From contig JAECYW010000001.1 in NCBI GenBank assembly GCA_023014335.1, forward strand, positions 3,658,001 through 3,722,000: a DNA stretch of 64,000 nucleotides, in the 5' to 3' direction. Positions 10,346 through 20,260 of this stretch are shown in pieces. Both the position numbers and the translations under genes were made by a program. Source of the stretch: Galerina marginata (taxonomy: Eukaryota > Basidiomycota > Agaricomycetes > Agaricales > Galerinaceae). Under the pieces are notes generated by a model that saw only the letters and a program-made list of their open reading frames with translations, had not been told where the DNA came from and did no database searches. Position 1 is the first letter of the stretch; each line of letters starts with the position of its first letter.

Positions 10346-12056
10346 ATGCCTAGTTTTGACCCATTTAGATTTTCGGCAACCCGTATTGTCGAGAGAGGTG
10401 TGGGTGGAAAAGTCTCCTCTTCCCCGCGCCCCACACCTTCTCAAAGATTTGCTCCTTATTCCAAGTTTTCAGCCCAATTACCTGTAGTACCCAAAAGCAC
10501 AATCTCGTGCCTTATTGCACCTGTACCACATCCAAGCATATCTTCTCGTAGCATAGATTTTTCGTTTCGCGCACCCCCAAGCACACTTTCTTGTAGCACA
10601 AATCCATCATCTCAATTAACTGCATCTGTACCACGTCCAAGCATCCCTTTCCGTAGCATAAACTCTTCTTTTCAACCAACTGCATCTGTACATACAGCCC
10701 CGAATCTTTCTTTTTCTTTCTTGTCGCCCATTCCTACACCTTCGCCAGCTACCATTTTCCCAGGTCACTCACCCTTGACCCCTGCACTGCCCCGAGCTCG
10801 CCCTATTATTGCACGCAGACCGCAGGCAGGACGCAGCATTGCTCCTAGCCCCCTACGTCCACATGTTGCTGCAGCCGACCGTCTCTTCTCATGGGACACC
10901 CCCTATGGCATTCGTCACAGGATGCACCTTACACGGATCCTCCCTCCTGCCCTCGTTGAGGCAGCCCTCATGTCAATTCAAGGCGCTCTTGCCCCAAACA
11001 CAAAGGGAAACTACAGGTCTGGCATGCTGCGCTGGACCCAGTTCTGTGACAAATACGGGATTAGCGAAGAAGACCGCATGCCGGCCTCCTACGCATTGCT
11101 GTGCGCCTTCATCGCCGAATATAAAGGTCGACAATCAGGCAAAACGATCAAGGCCTGGCTCTCGGGCCTGCGCAGTTTCCACCTGGTCAATCACGCAACC
11201 TGGAATGGTGACGACGAATGGGTGCAATTTGCCCGAGTCTCAGCTAACAAGGAGGGTACCATTTACAAACGCCCCCTTCGTTCCCCGGTCTCCATCGAGC
11301 ATCTCGCTTGTCTGCTGCGTGCCCTTGACCTTTCTATTCCCTGGCATGCAGCTGTGTGGATTGTGGCCTTGGCCGCATTTTGGGGCTGTCGCCGTCTTGG
11401 TGAATTGACTATTCCCTCAGAGCGTGCTTTTGACGAGATGTATCACATCCTTCGTTCCGCTCTGTATGTTTTCGCATCCTTTAACTTATCTAAATATAAT
11501 CTAAAACATTACCAGTGTTAACTTCCGTCGATTCCGCGATGGTACAGAATCCGCAGACTTCCAACTCCCATGGACAAAATCCACCAAGGAGGATGGCGCG
11601 CTCGTAACCCTCACTGCTCGCGACGATGCCTTGTGCCCAGTAAAAGCATTAAAAAACCATTTTGCTGTCAATTCCGACATACCATCGACGGCCTCACTAT
11701 TCGCCTACCGTACCTCCTCAGGCGCCGTCAAGAACATGGTCAAGCACGATTTCCTTGATTTCGTGACGTCAATATGGAATTCAGCACAACTCGCTCACAT
11801 ATTAGGCCACAGCTTCAGGATTGGAGGTGCCGTTGAATTGTTACTGGCCGGAGTTCCTCCAGAGATTGTAGCCGCCATCGGGGGCTGGACATCACTCGCC
11901 TTCCTTCTGTATTGGCGCCGAATGGAGGAGATCCTACCCATGAGCACTTCCAAAGCATACAGGAAGAGCCACGTCACGGAACTGGCTTCAATTTTCGAAC
12001 GTTTCCGTCTAAATCACAACATCACTTTGAGCATTCTCTCTGATGCAGATAGTTGA
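10346..12056 (+). CDS. Tyrosine recombinase of the Ngaro-like retrotransposon
   Basis: Two exons, 10346-11463 and 11516-12056 (intron GTATGT...ACCAG, 52 nt), encode 552 aa. The start ATG overlaps the stop of the RNase H frame in the string ATGCCTAG. The first 170 residues are low-complexity Ser/Pro with repeated (P)RPSI/SS-type phrases. A SAM-like core-binding region follows (about 190-300). The catalytic domain has the first Arg in GCRRLGEL (about 348), HSFR as H-x-x-R (about 469), the Trp of GGW and the nucleophilic Tyr in LYWRR (about 503). It would integrate the circular cDNA without a target duplication. All catalytic residues are present. Confidence 0.9.
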
Positions 12057-13548
12057 TCTTATTTCATCCCATGTAGCACAACCTTCCTTAACACTCCTGC
12101 TTTTTCCCTGACCATTAAACTTACGAGACCGTTACAAATAAACATTCAAATGACACTTTGCATTATTTAAACCAGTGTGCGGACATGAGTATAAAACCTT
12201 TCCCAGAGTAAAACTCAATTTGGGCGACAGCTTGGCTTCTTTCTGCCTCCTCCAACCTGCCAGTTGCGAGTTTCACTCTGGTTGGTACAGCCGGTTTGGA
12301 TTCGGCATCCATCTGCCAAGAAACCAGGTTGTCCTGACGCTCAGGACTTTCTCGGGCTCCTCAGCTTCAGATTTCAGATTCGAAAAGCTGAACGCCTTTG
12401 GATCACGTGTCCAGTTGGTCAGCCAACCGGCCCGGTCGCAAGGCGCTGATTTTGCCAATTCGCACCGCCCGCGAAAGCCCTCCGCAACACCAAGAAAACC
12501 TGTGCCAGGTTATTTGTCACATTTTTACAGTCTTAGGAACTTCTTCCAAGCCTCACACATTCATAGAAACCCATCCACCTTTATTGGTGGAACAGACACG
12601 CTAGTTAACTTATCACACCTTCTCTGTTTTTTTATTCACTTCGACCGTAGGCGAGGTCTCTGAGCCCAAAGTGGCTGGAAAATACTTGGAATAACCACCG
12701 CCATCATGCCAGCTGCCAGCGAAAGTTCGTTGGTGCCTAGAACGAGCCTCATGGTGAGTTAAACATTGAATTCGGATAAGTGAGAAGAGGTGAACAATCA
12801 ACGCGATGATAAGACGAATCCAGCGAGGCAGGCCAGCAGGTTAGTTTCAAGCTGTTTCAAGTCGAACATAACTTTGGCCATGGCTCTGGGCCTCTGGCGA
12901 GAAATTGTCGTGGTTCGTCGGACACTGGTGTTGCCGGTGATCCGATTGACGGCTGTCCAAAAATAGACTGCCAGTGACCGCGATATCTTGGCATTTCTGC
13001 TGTCCGTTTTGATGACGTTATCTGCCCGCAGACGCTCAAGGCGACACTCGACTATAAATGTTACACATTTGCTGAAAATTTTTTCCCAAGTCTATACCAC
13101 TGAAATACCCACCTTGTGCCCACCACCTCGCATCATGATCGACTTGGAGAATGGGGAAGGAAGATTCCGCAGTTGTAAGATACTTATGGTCGCTCGTGAA
13201 ATGCTGATCAAACAGTTTAGTGGACAAGAATTCTGCCGGCACATAATAAAGAAAGGAAAGGATGGCGATGTGCGAGCAGCTACCATGTACTCGAGTAATA
13301 CAGTATGCATTTGTAATATGAAAGATTTGCAGTCTTGACGGCAGGAAAAGGATAAGGCAGAGGACAAAGACGAGGAGTCGATCGCAGTGGGTTATCATAA
13401 CTGAAGGAATGGCGTCAGACTCAACTTTACTTGTACGTTGATGTGGCAAGGTTGTCTTGACAAATTTTTATCAATGGTGTATAAAATCTCCCGAGAGCTT
13501 TATGAGTCGTATCCTATTACATTCTGATATGCTAGTCGATACAGTCAT
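12057..13548. other. Non-coding stretch right of the retrotransposon
   Basis: Probably contains the right end of the retrotransposon, whose boundary I cannot place. Several open frames of 60-160 codons exist on both strands, but none has a recognisable domain or convincing splice context. I see no tRNA or further transposon end here. Confidence 0.4.
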
Positions 13549-14069
13549 CTACAAGTTAAGATTGACAGGGCTGCAACCGAGGGCAACAACTCCGTCTATT
13601 GGAAATAATTACGACCATCAGTATTATTTATATTGCGCTAGAAATAATACTTACTGAATGAGTTGTTGGTGCAGCACACAGGCTGGGCGGAGCTACCGAA
13701 AAAATAGGTGATCAGCGTTGGAAACATAACTTGGGATAAGAATCCTACCAAGAGCTGTCTCCGAGACCGATAACGCTGATAGCGCTGCAGGTGAGACCGA
13801 CTGGCGCAGTGACACTCCCGACGACGACGCCCAAAAGCGTAAGGAGAGAGGCGACAGACGGGGAGCTAGCTGATTGAACGCTCTGGCCTAAAATATCAGA
13901 ATGCGGTTAGCAATATTATCCATCCTAAGATGGCCGAGTGGGACTTACAGCACTGGAGGTCGCCAGTGTTGCATTGGCTAGCGGGGGTTGGGTCATTCCA
14001 GCGAGCTGGAAGGACTGTGGCAGCAGCAAGGGTGACGAAGGCGAGAGCTGAGAGGACTTTGAATTGCAT
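13549..14069 (-). CDS. Class I hydrophobin
   Basis: Four exons (13949-14069, 13749-13887, 13655-13692, 13549-13595) give a protein of about 114 aa. It has a cleavable signal peptide (MQFKVLSALAFVTLAAA) and the eight-cysteine hydrophobin pattern: C-x6-CC-x32-C-x12-C-x5-CC-x12-C, starting at CNTGDLQCC. The 32-residue third loop and the hydropathy fit class I. Such proteins self-assemble at air-water interfaces into rodlet layers on aerial hyphae, spores and fruit bodies. The three introns of 56-61 nt have normal GT-AG ends. The leader before the ATG is A/C-rich (CAATAACAACAAT), as in strongly expressed fungal genes. It stands alone here, with no second hydrophobin nearby. Confidence 0.95.
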
Positions 14070-14132
14070 ATTGTTGTTATTGTTGGTACTTGAAGGTGTT
14101 TCGAGTGAGGAATTATTGTTGAAATCCGAGAG

Positions 14133-14140
14133 CTTTTATA
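14133..14140 (-). promoter_or_regulatory. TATA box of the hydrophobin gene
   Basis: TATAAAAG on the minus strand, 64-71 bp upstream of the hydrophobin ATG, followed by an A/C-rich leader. Position and sequence fit a strong TATA-type promoter. Confidence 0.75.
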
Positions 14141-14870
14141 CCTCAAAATCTTCACAAAAATGGCCTGATTAAAAATGTTATATTGTGGAGTAACCTTCGG
14201 AGAATACTTTGTGTGAAGGTGGAGCGCCCATCGAAGTGGAGCCGCGCAAGACATTCGGTCCAGAAGAAAAGCGGATGAAGTCAATTAGGCAGCAAGACTC
14301 AGTAGTTTGTTCACATGAAATACAGACGGTGGACGTTTTGCGTTGATACTGTACTATGTCAATTTTACGCTCGGATCAAGGATTCTTTTAACGAGTAGCA
14401 GGCAAAAATCTGGGGCGATTAAATCAAAAATTATCGGCTTCCTCGGTGAGTCAGATTTTCAAATTTGCTGAACGCTTAATCAAATGGCTAGTGTACGTAG
14501 GCAGAAGGGAAGTGCCCCAGTCAAGCTACGAAGCTCGGATAAAAAAAGCTCTGATGTCAACCATGAAAGGAAACACGTCAAGCCAGAGAATATCATTATG
14601 TAGAACCGATTCAATCCAAGAAGTCAGAGCTTTCGGACTTTAACCTGGTCCGACATAAGGCTTCAGCTTGCTAACTGTTCCTGACAATGCATCACACAAA
14701 AATACATGACGATCCATGACGATTCAGCGTCATAGTCCGTGATGTGCAAGCTATGTATTTTCGTTCAACTCGGAGGGAGAGTGGTCGTAAGAGCCGGACG
14801 ACAGCGTGTGGTGATGGGTGCGGCGACCAGAGCTTGTCAGATTGGCCAGGGTATTAATAAGATGCGCAAG
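14141..14870. other. Upstream region of the hydrophobin, no gene seen
   Basis: No open frame with support. It presumably holds upstream control elements of the hydrophobin gene. It ends at the target duplication of the 638-bp element. Confidence 0.4.
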
Positions 14871-14878
14871 CGCCTTGT

Positions 14879-15516
14879 AGGACCCCCGAAAGTCCCCTAG
14901 AAGGTATGTTTTCGCCCAGAGGTCCTGTATCCGGACTTTTTTTCGGCTCTGCGAGGCATTTTGTACCCGGACTTTCGTACAGACCTCCTCCGAGTGCCAT
15001 TTGTACCCGGACTTTCGATACAAAGCTCTAAAAAGGCATCAAAAATCCCAAAAATCCTCAAATTTTTCTTTTCGAGCTCTTCGAGCTCGAGGCGACCTGA
15101 GCAAGCGTAATTTTGGCTCCGTAGTGTCTTCCAGTCGATTGCTGAAGAGTTTTAGGCCCAAAAAAATCGAGGAATTCAACACGACTTTATTTTTGCCGCG
15201 AATTGCGCCGCAGGCCGCGTTGGAAACAAACTAGCGGCCAAATCGTCCCAACTATGCTCAATAAAGGCAAAATTGGGCTCAATATCAGCGCCAAAAGGCG
15301 TACCTAGGACCCTTATTTTCGGTTCTCCAGGACGCGTCCTGTACCCGGACTTTAAAACATACCTTCGGTGGTGGAGGTGTTTGTACCCGGACTTTTGGAC
15401 ATACATCGGTCCCAAAATTGGCCATTTGTACCCGGACTAGGAACAAACCTTCGCCTGCGGCGGGCAATTTGTAACCGGATTCGATACATACCTCTTAGGG
15501 GGCTTTCGGGGGTCCT
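14879..15516. mobile_element. Non-autonomous DNA transposon, 638 bp, with 14-bp TIRs
   Basis: Begins AGGACCCCCGAAAG and ends with the exact reverse complement CTTTCGGGGGTCCT; with gaps the similarity extends to about 29 bp. It is flanked by an exact 8-bp duplication, CGCCTTGT (14871-14878 and 15517-15524), which fits hAT-type or P-type insertion. Inside are seven copies of TGTACCCGGACTTT or close variants, at 14926, 14962, 15002, 15340, 15382, 15427 and 15470, all in the same orientation, in two clusters near the ends. There is no transposase. Its termini differ from those of the hAT at 5651, so a different source must mobilise it. Confidence 0.85.
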
Positions 15517-15524
15517 CGCCTTGT

Positions 15525-16271
15525 CAAATCGAAAGCACAATGAAACAGAAATAGTTCTACCTATCGGATGCATCTCCATACGGGGTTGGAATGCTAACTG
15601 GATCATGATCGAATCCAAATTCGATGGCGCTTATGCGAATACCGCATCATTTTTTATTCTGAGGCGGGGACCGGGGGCTAGCTTAGTAGCGACACTGAAC
15701 TACATAAATTTCTGAATTTCCGGATGGGACAGTCTCTTATCACAAGGTTGTAGCCGCCTGCAATTGGTCGAGCGTCAGTCGGGTACACAGTAGGCGCCCA
15801 AAAAGATAAGATAAGATTTTCTTGCAGTGCCATGCCATTTATGGAAACTATTTGCCGTTCATTGCTAAGTACCGTTCAAGTTCTGACCGACTTTGCGCGA
15901 CCCGAATGTGCAAAGAGAAATGTCGAACCAACCTGATCATCTACTAATTCGATAAAGCCGCCTTCGAAGGAAATGTTCACGTTTGCCGATTATAGGAATT
16001 TTGCCAAAAACTTCGACTTTCAGCTACCCACAATCTTGGATGGCTCAGGCATATGTGGTCGGATAATTGCAGATCGAGCACGGCAATTTGGAGGCATTGA
16101 AATTGAACGTGGGCTAGAATCCAACTCGGACAAGCCTTTACAGCCCCGCATACAGCGTCATAGTCAATAGATTTTGTCCGCAAAACTGGAATTTACATCA
16201 AAGTCGACTTCCCAAGTTGTCACCAACCAGCTGACTTACACCTAGCCAACGCGGCGCACCGTCGGGTCGCT
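15525..16271. other. Intergenic, nothing recognised
   Basis: Short open frames only, with no domain, repeat or RNA gene that I can support. Confidence 0.4.
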
Positions 16272-16962
16272 TCAGCGGCAACCTTTTGCACGCCTGGCTT
16301 CTTCTTCGTCATGTATGACCTTGATGAGATTATCGATTGGGATGTCGACCTTTAGTTTAGCGAGTGCGGCCGTGAGGAAGGAGATATGAACGACCTCATC
16401 AGGAGTAGAGGGTGAAGATAACGTTGGATGAACGACCCGAAAAGCATCAGGCCTAGGTAGTGGGAGTAACACTGGGATAAGGCTGAAGACTTGGGTAGTT
16501 GGGGTGCTGGTTTGGGTCAAATCTCCAGTATAGAATAGAGTAAATTTCCGCTGTACCTTACCTTGTTTCAATCCAAGAATACACGTTATAAATTACTTAC
16601 AAGAGGCATTTCCATTGATAGCTGCATGCAAACCCGTAGACGCTTTTCGGTTTCCACCTCGTGCGCCGTTTTTTGAATAGATCACTGCGTTTTGTAGCCT
16701 GAACCTGCCAGAGTGGTGCACAAACAGGTTTTAATGACGCAGGGCGGGGTAGCACTGGTCCCTCAATGAAAGTCTCGGCTTGGTGAGTCTTGGTCTCGAC
16801 AAAAGAAATACACAGCATATTAAGAAAGGAGAGTTTGGTTTGCTTGTGGTGCGGAATGGACTTGGTCCAAATTGACGGCGGAGAGGAAGGCGGAGAAGGC
16901 AGTAGTTTGTCGAGATCAAGGGACGGGTATTCGAGCGTTCCCGAATTATTTGGATGAATCAC
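16272..16962 (-). CDS. Hypothetical protein, uncertain model with MITE-like insert
   Basis: Two open stretches on the minus strand (16962 down to about 16600, then 16571-16272) could be joined by an intron starting GTAAGT at about 16600. No good start codon is visible at the 5' side, so the gene is partial or broken. The first part is Pro/Ser-rich; the last part ends with a plausible helical region (IDNLIKVIHDEEEARRAKG). No family is recognised. The segment at 16619-16678, coding for the end of the first part, resembles one arm of the MITE at 56527-56826, so the frame may be interrupted or extended by mobile DNA. Confidence 0.3.
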
Positions 16963-17183
16963 TGGAATTATGGGTTATAAGCGAAATTTACGGAGAAAAT
17001 GCTCTCATAATGCAAGAATAGTTCTGGTATATAGTGCGGGAGTAGCCCGACCATTTCCCTGAAGCTCAGTAGCTTATGCAACTACCCATGCATTATTGTA
17101 GCAGTGCAGGAATTTTTTGAAATGCCCGGCCGGAAAGTTGACCAAAAATAGATGGCATGTCCGCGATAGCCGCGCGTGTTGTT

Positions 17184-17982
17184 TCAATCATCCTTCCTCA
17201 ACCGTTCAACGTCTTCCAACCATACCTTCAAGTCATTTCCCCACCCACCTATCCGTCTCATTCGCCTTCTAGCCACATTTTCGCCAACTCCAAGTCCGAT
17301 ATCCCGCATCCTAGCCTGGTTGTGTGCACGAACTCTCCAGTGCTGGCTAATACACCACCAGATAATGCTTTCCCTCGAGAATCGGAACACCTTCGACAAC
17401 CGTTCGGGGCATCCTGGACTGCATTGCTCGCGCAGCCCCACCAGACCGAGAAAGGTTCTCCAGATGATACGAGGAAGGTAGAGCAGAAGAGGTGGGTCCA
17501 GCCCTACTGAAGTAAGACAAATCGGTATGAAAGAGCAGAGACAACATGACTGACAAACGACGTCCGTAGCCTCCTCAAATGCGAGTAGCCCACTTCTAGT
17601 GCCGTAATTCCCGTCCGCCACCCACCCTCTCTCGTTCTGGTCAAGCAAAACGCGCAGACGGGCTCTGAATTCCTCAGGTGGTGTCTGAACCCAGCCTGGC
17701 TTCCACATGATGTGGTCCATGGAAACATAAGGCACGCCAAGGATACAGGCGAGCGCAATGCCCACTGTGCTCTGCACTCGAAGTCGTGTCATAGAGCGGT
17801 TTGAAACGGTTTAGCGCTTCAACTTGCCTTGCCAGCTCCTGAGAATTCATGGAAACAACGGTGAATTTTTTGGTGAGGAGGAAACAAAAGGACCAACCAC
17901 TATTCCCGACGATGTTGACGCGGTAGTGTCCTTTTCCATCGCCTAGCAGAGGGGGAAAGGTCTGTTCGTTAACACTGTCCAT
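17184..17982 (-). CDS. P-loop kinase-like protein (copy A)
   Basis: Four exons (17898-17982, 17828-17838, 17555-17771, 17184-17503) give 210 aa. The Walker A motif GNSGAGKS lies at residues 26-33; its GAGK part comes from an 11-nt exon (17828-17838). The following intron has a GC-AG boundary (AAG|GCAAGT). Further landmarks are SMDHIMWKPGW, the WVADGNY segment, DVVWLDPP and an Arg-rich C-terminal lid-like region. This set fits the small P-loop kinases related to adenylate kinase and to bacterial DNA-topology-modulation FlaR-like proteins; the substrate is unknown. The start at 17982 was chosen by comparison with copy B; an in-frame ATG upstream would add an unsupported extension. Intron 1 begins with an unusual GTTGGT. 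Confidence 0.8.
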
Positions 17983-18929
17983 TGTGATACCTTCCTCTGC
18001 GAGGTGGATGGTGGTGGGAAGCAAGGTGCTTCGCCCCCACACCTGGCGTGTCCCCATACCTTTATCATTGGATGGAGTTAGACTCAAGCCGCCGGTCCCG
18101 GCTCTTTGTCCAGATGATTGTAAAAAGTGAATCTGTCCGTTAGTAACGGCCTACCTCACTAATAACGAACGCAGAGTGTCTCAGGCTACACGATTTTACA
18201 GACCAAGGTCTACCAAGCACCGTTGTGAAGCTAAGCACAGATGTTCATTCGATATTGAATCCTCGGAATTGTTGAAGTAAGTCATTTGTTTTATTTTCAA
18301 CCATCGATGTCCGGGTCCTCTTCCTCCTCCCCCAACCCCCTCCTGGCACCTGCTACACTCATTTCATTATCCATATCTCTGGTCAATGAGCTTGCATATG
18401 CCCGCTTTCCATCCGCGTCCCGACATGGGTATAGCCATTTATTTTATAAACCACCATACTGTGTCGTTTTAAATCTCTGGCCAACCTTTTATTTTCATCT
18501 CCCATCCGATGATCCTGGACCAGCGCATGGTCGGACCGTGATTTCAGTGACCGGCCATTCCCTTTCCAGGCTCAGACAACTCAGACATTACTCGCCAGGG
18601 CAAAGCTGCTATGAGCGCGTCGTGCTGGTACTGTATTCCACTCTGGTGGCTTCAAAATCATGAAGTCCCAGAGGGTGCCGCCAGCCTTGAGTCTGGAAGG
18701 TTGGAAACTTTGGCCATTCCCCTCCGCGACTCGGATAGAAGTGGCTTAGATATTCCTCCGCTCTCCGAGGGGAAAAGCTTCTTGGCCATCTCACAGTGTG
18801 CCCTTGGTGTTTTCCTTACTCAGAGAGCGTGTTGGAATTGTTGTGCAAGCATGGCTCGCCATTTGACTACGAAATGGGACTCGGCTTCATATATTAACTG
18901 CTGGTTTTAATTTAAGAGCTGCAGTGTCT
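17983..18929. other. Intergenic within the kinase cluster
   Basis: Contains scattered short open frames without domains. It separates kinase copy A from the remnant of a third copy. Nothing else is recognised. Confidence 0.4.
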
Positions 18930-19190
18930 ATGAATGTGCGACCTGCGTTTTTGCACGATGCCCCACCGTACTCTGCATCGAAATTCTGGATCAAAGCTGT
19001 ATCGAGTGCCTCATAGGTGGTTAATCTCTGCAACCTGTTTGCCAACTCCTGTAAAAACCAGGATAGATAGTGGACCGCCTAATTGGGAAGAAGTCCAAGG
19101 ACGAACCGCTATTCCCGGTTGACACAGAAGTAGTGATCACCTTCATCGCCGAGCACAGTGGAACCGGTCTGGCTATTAATTTCGTTTCCT
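18930..19190 (-). pseudogene. Decayed third copy of the P-loop kinase gene
   Basis: Aligned by eye with copies A and B, this stretch keeps the start of exon 3 (near 18960), the microexon neighbourhood (TTGCCAACTCCTG versus TTGCCAGCTCCTG in copy A, plus-strand reading) and exon 1 with its splice-site surroundings (AAGGACGAACCGCTATTCCCG versus AAGGACCAACCACTATTCCCG). Frames are broken and the rest of exon 3 and exon 4 are missing. It lies between the two intact copies in the same orientation, so it records a tandem duplication with partial loss. Confidence 0.75.
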
Positions 19191-19427
19191 AAACGAATTC
19201 AAGCATAAACGACATAGAAACGCGGGAAGCAGCACCCCACACCTTGATCATCAATAAAGGTAGGCGGGATCAATCCTTTGAGTATTGGAGAAGTGTACAA
19301 CGGTATAAACTTTCAAAAAGCTGTATATTGTTCAAGAGCAGTTCCTATAACAATTTTTGTATAGACGATCCAGGTGAATAATTCCCGGAACTTCGAGCAA
19401 CGCTGACGCCAACGACCTGATTCAGCA

Positions 19428-20260
19428 TCAGTCTCCTTTCTTCATACTTTTTACCATATCCTCAACGTCTTTCAACCATTTCTTCAGCTCCCCGCCCCAG
19501 CCGCCAAAACGCCTCATCCGCCTTTTCTCGACGATCCTCCCGCTTTTAAGCCCCGTGTCGTCCATCTTTGCCTGGTTTCGTCGACGGTTGTTCCAATGAT
19601 TCGAGAGGCACCACCAAATGATGCTTTCTTTCGAAAAGAACACCTCAGAGAAACGTTCGGTGCACCCAGGGCTGCATGGCTCGCCAATCCGTAGGAGGCG
19701 GAGGAAGGTACGTAGGACGAGGCGGGGGAAATAGAGGATCAGAGGCGGGTCCAACCCTACACACAACGAAAAAGAAAAGTCAGGAATCCAAACCGTCAGG
19801 GTTTGACTAAGACCATACAGATAATATCTGTAGACTCTTCATACGCCATTAACCCTCCCCTCCTCTCATAGTTCCCGTCCGCGACCCACCCACGAGGGTT
19901 CTCGTCCATGGCGGCTCGCAGTTTGGCTCTGAATTCCTCCTGCGGCGCCTCCACCCACCCAGGCTGCCACATTATTTGATCCATGGATATGTAGGGTACC
20001 TCGAGGATCCGCGCAAGCGCGATGCCTGTGGTGCTCTACACAAGTCGACAAATACGAGATGAAGCATATGTGCTTCATACAGGTAGATGCGGGATACTTG
20101 CCTTACCAGCCCCTGAACAAAGTGAGGTGTGAGTGAATAACTTTTGGAGCCTTGTTGAAAACGTTGTCTTACCACTATTTCCTGTGATGTGGATGCGGTA
20201 GCGTCCTTGGCCGTCGCCGAGCAAGGGAGGAAATCTGGCCGGTGAGTTCAAGTCGGCCAT
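19428..20260 (-). CDS. P-loop kinase-like protein (copy B)
   Basis: Four exons (20173-20260, 20102-20112, 19819-20035, 19428-19756) give 214 aa. Exon 2 is again 11 nt and encodes the GAGK part of the Walker A motif GNSGAGKS; intron 2 again starts AAG|GCAAGT and ends in AG. Exon 3 is 217 nt in both copies. Conserved landmarks are SMDQIMWQPGW, WVADGNY and DIIWLDPP, followed by a basic, Trp-rich C-terminus. The family is the adenylate-kinase-like, FlaR-like P-loop kinases of fungi. Copy B lies tandem to copy A, same strand, about 1.4 kb apart, with a decayed copy between. The start at 20260 is the first ATG and gives the same N-terminal phrase FPPLLGDG as copy A. Confidence 0.85.

Larger units (their letters stand above)
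3965..10353 (+). pseudogene. Reverse transcriptase-RNase H of the retrotransposon, split by hAT insertion
   Basis: The RT part runs to 5650 and RNase H resumes at 9802. The first RT segment (to 4529) carries the fingers region. An intron at 4530-4999 (GTGAGT...TTTTAG, phase 0) joins ADI to IAHAPPG, followed by the first catalytic Asp in LDIAKF and the YEDD active site at 5237-5248. RNase H shows the acidic set VDAS, ETVAIE, HSDN and NPADPIS. If the hAT and one copy of its 8-bp target duplication are discounted, the two halves are in the same frame with no stop, so the hAT is the only visible lesion. No in-frame ATG lies at the gag-RT junction; candidates exist at 3732 and 3859 inside gag, so frameshifting or internal initiation is likely. 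Confidence 0.85.
2534..12056 (+). mobile_element. Tyrosine-recombinase (DIRS-order, Ngaro-like) retrotransposon, coding core
   Basis: Gene order gag, reverse transcriptase plus RNase H, tyrosine recombinase on one strand is diagnostic of DIRS-order elements. No methyltransferase domain is seen between RNase H and recombinase. Elements of the Ngaro group lack one too and are known from basidiomycetes, so Ngaro-like is the best call. Apart from the nested hAT at 5651-9793 the reading frames look intact, which suggests recent activity. I searched by eye for split direct or inverted terminal repeats in 2070-2530 and 12057-12800 and could not find them, so only the coding core is delimited. Such elements make no target duplication. 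Confidence 0.85.

Noticed and set aside
12175..12663. Open frame of 162 codons right of the retrotransposon
   Set aside because: No domain, no homologous neighbour and composition not protein-like; more likely part of the element's non-coding right end.
14926..15483. CRISPR-like or satellite array of TGTACCCGGACTTT
   Set aside because: Spacing is irregular, and the repeats lie within an element bounded by terminal inverted repeats and a target duplication, so transposon subterminal repeats explain them better.
16272..16962. Complete protein-coding gene
   Set aside because: No usable start codon or upstream exon was found and part of the frame resembles a MITE arm; listed only as an uncertain model.
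18195..18250. 5S rRNA-like phrase (GAAGCTAAGCAC)
   Set aside because: Flanking sequence does not match 5S rRNA and no matching stems or internal promoter order was seen.
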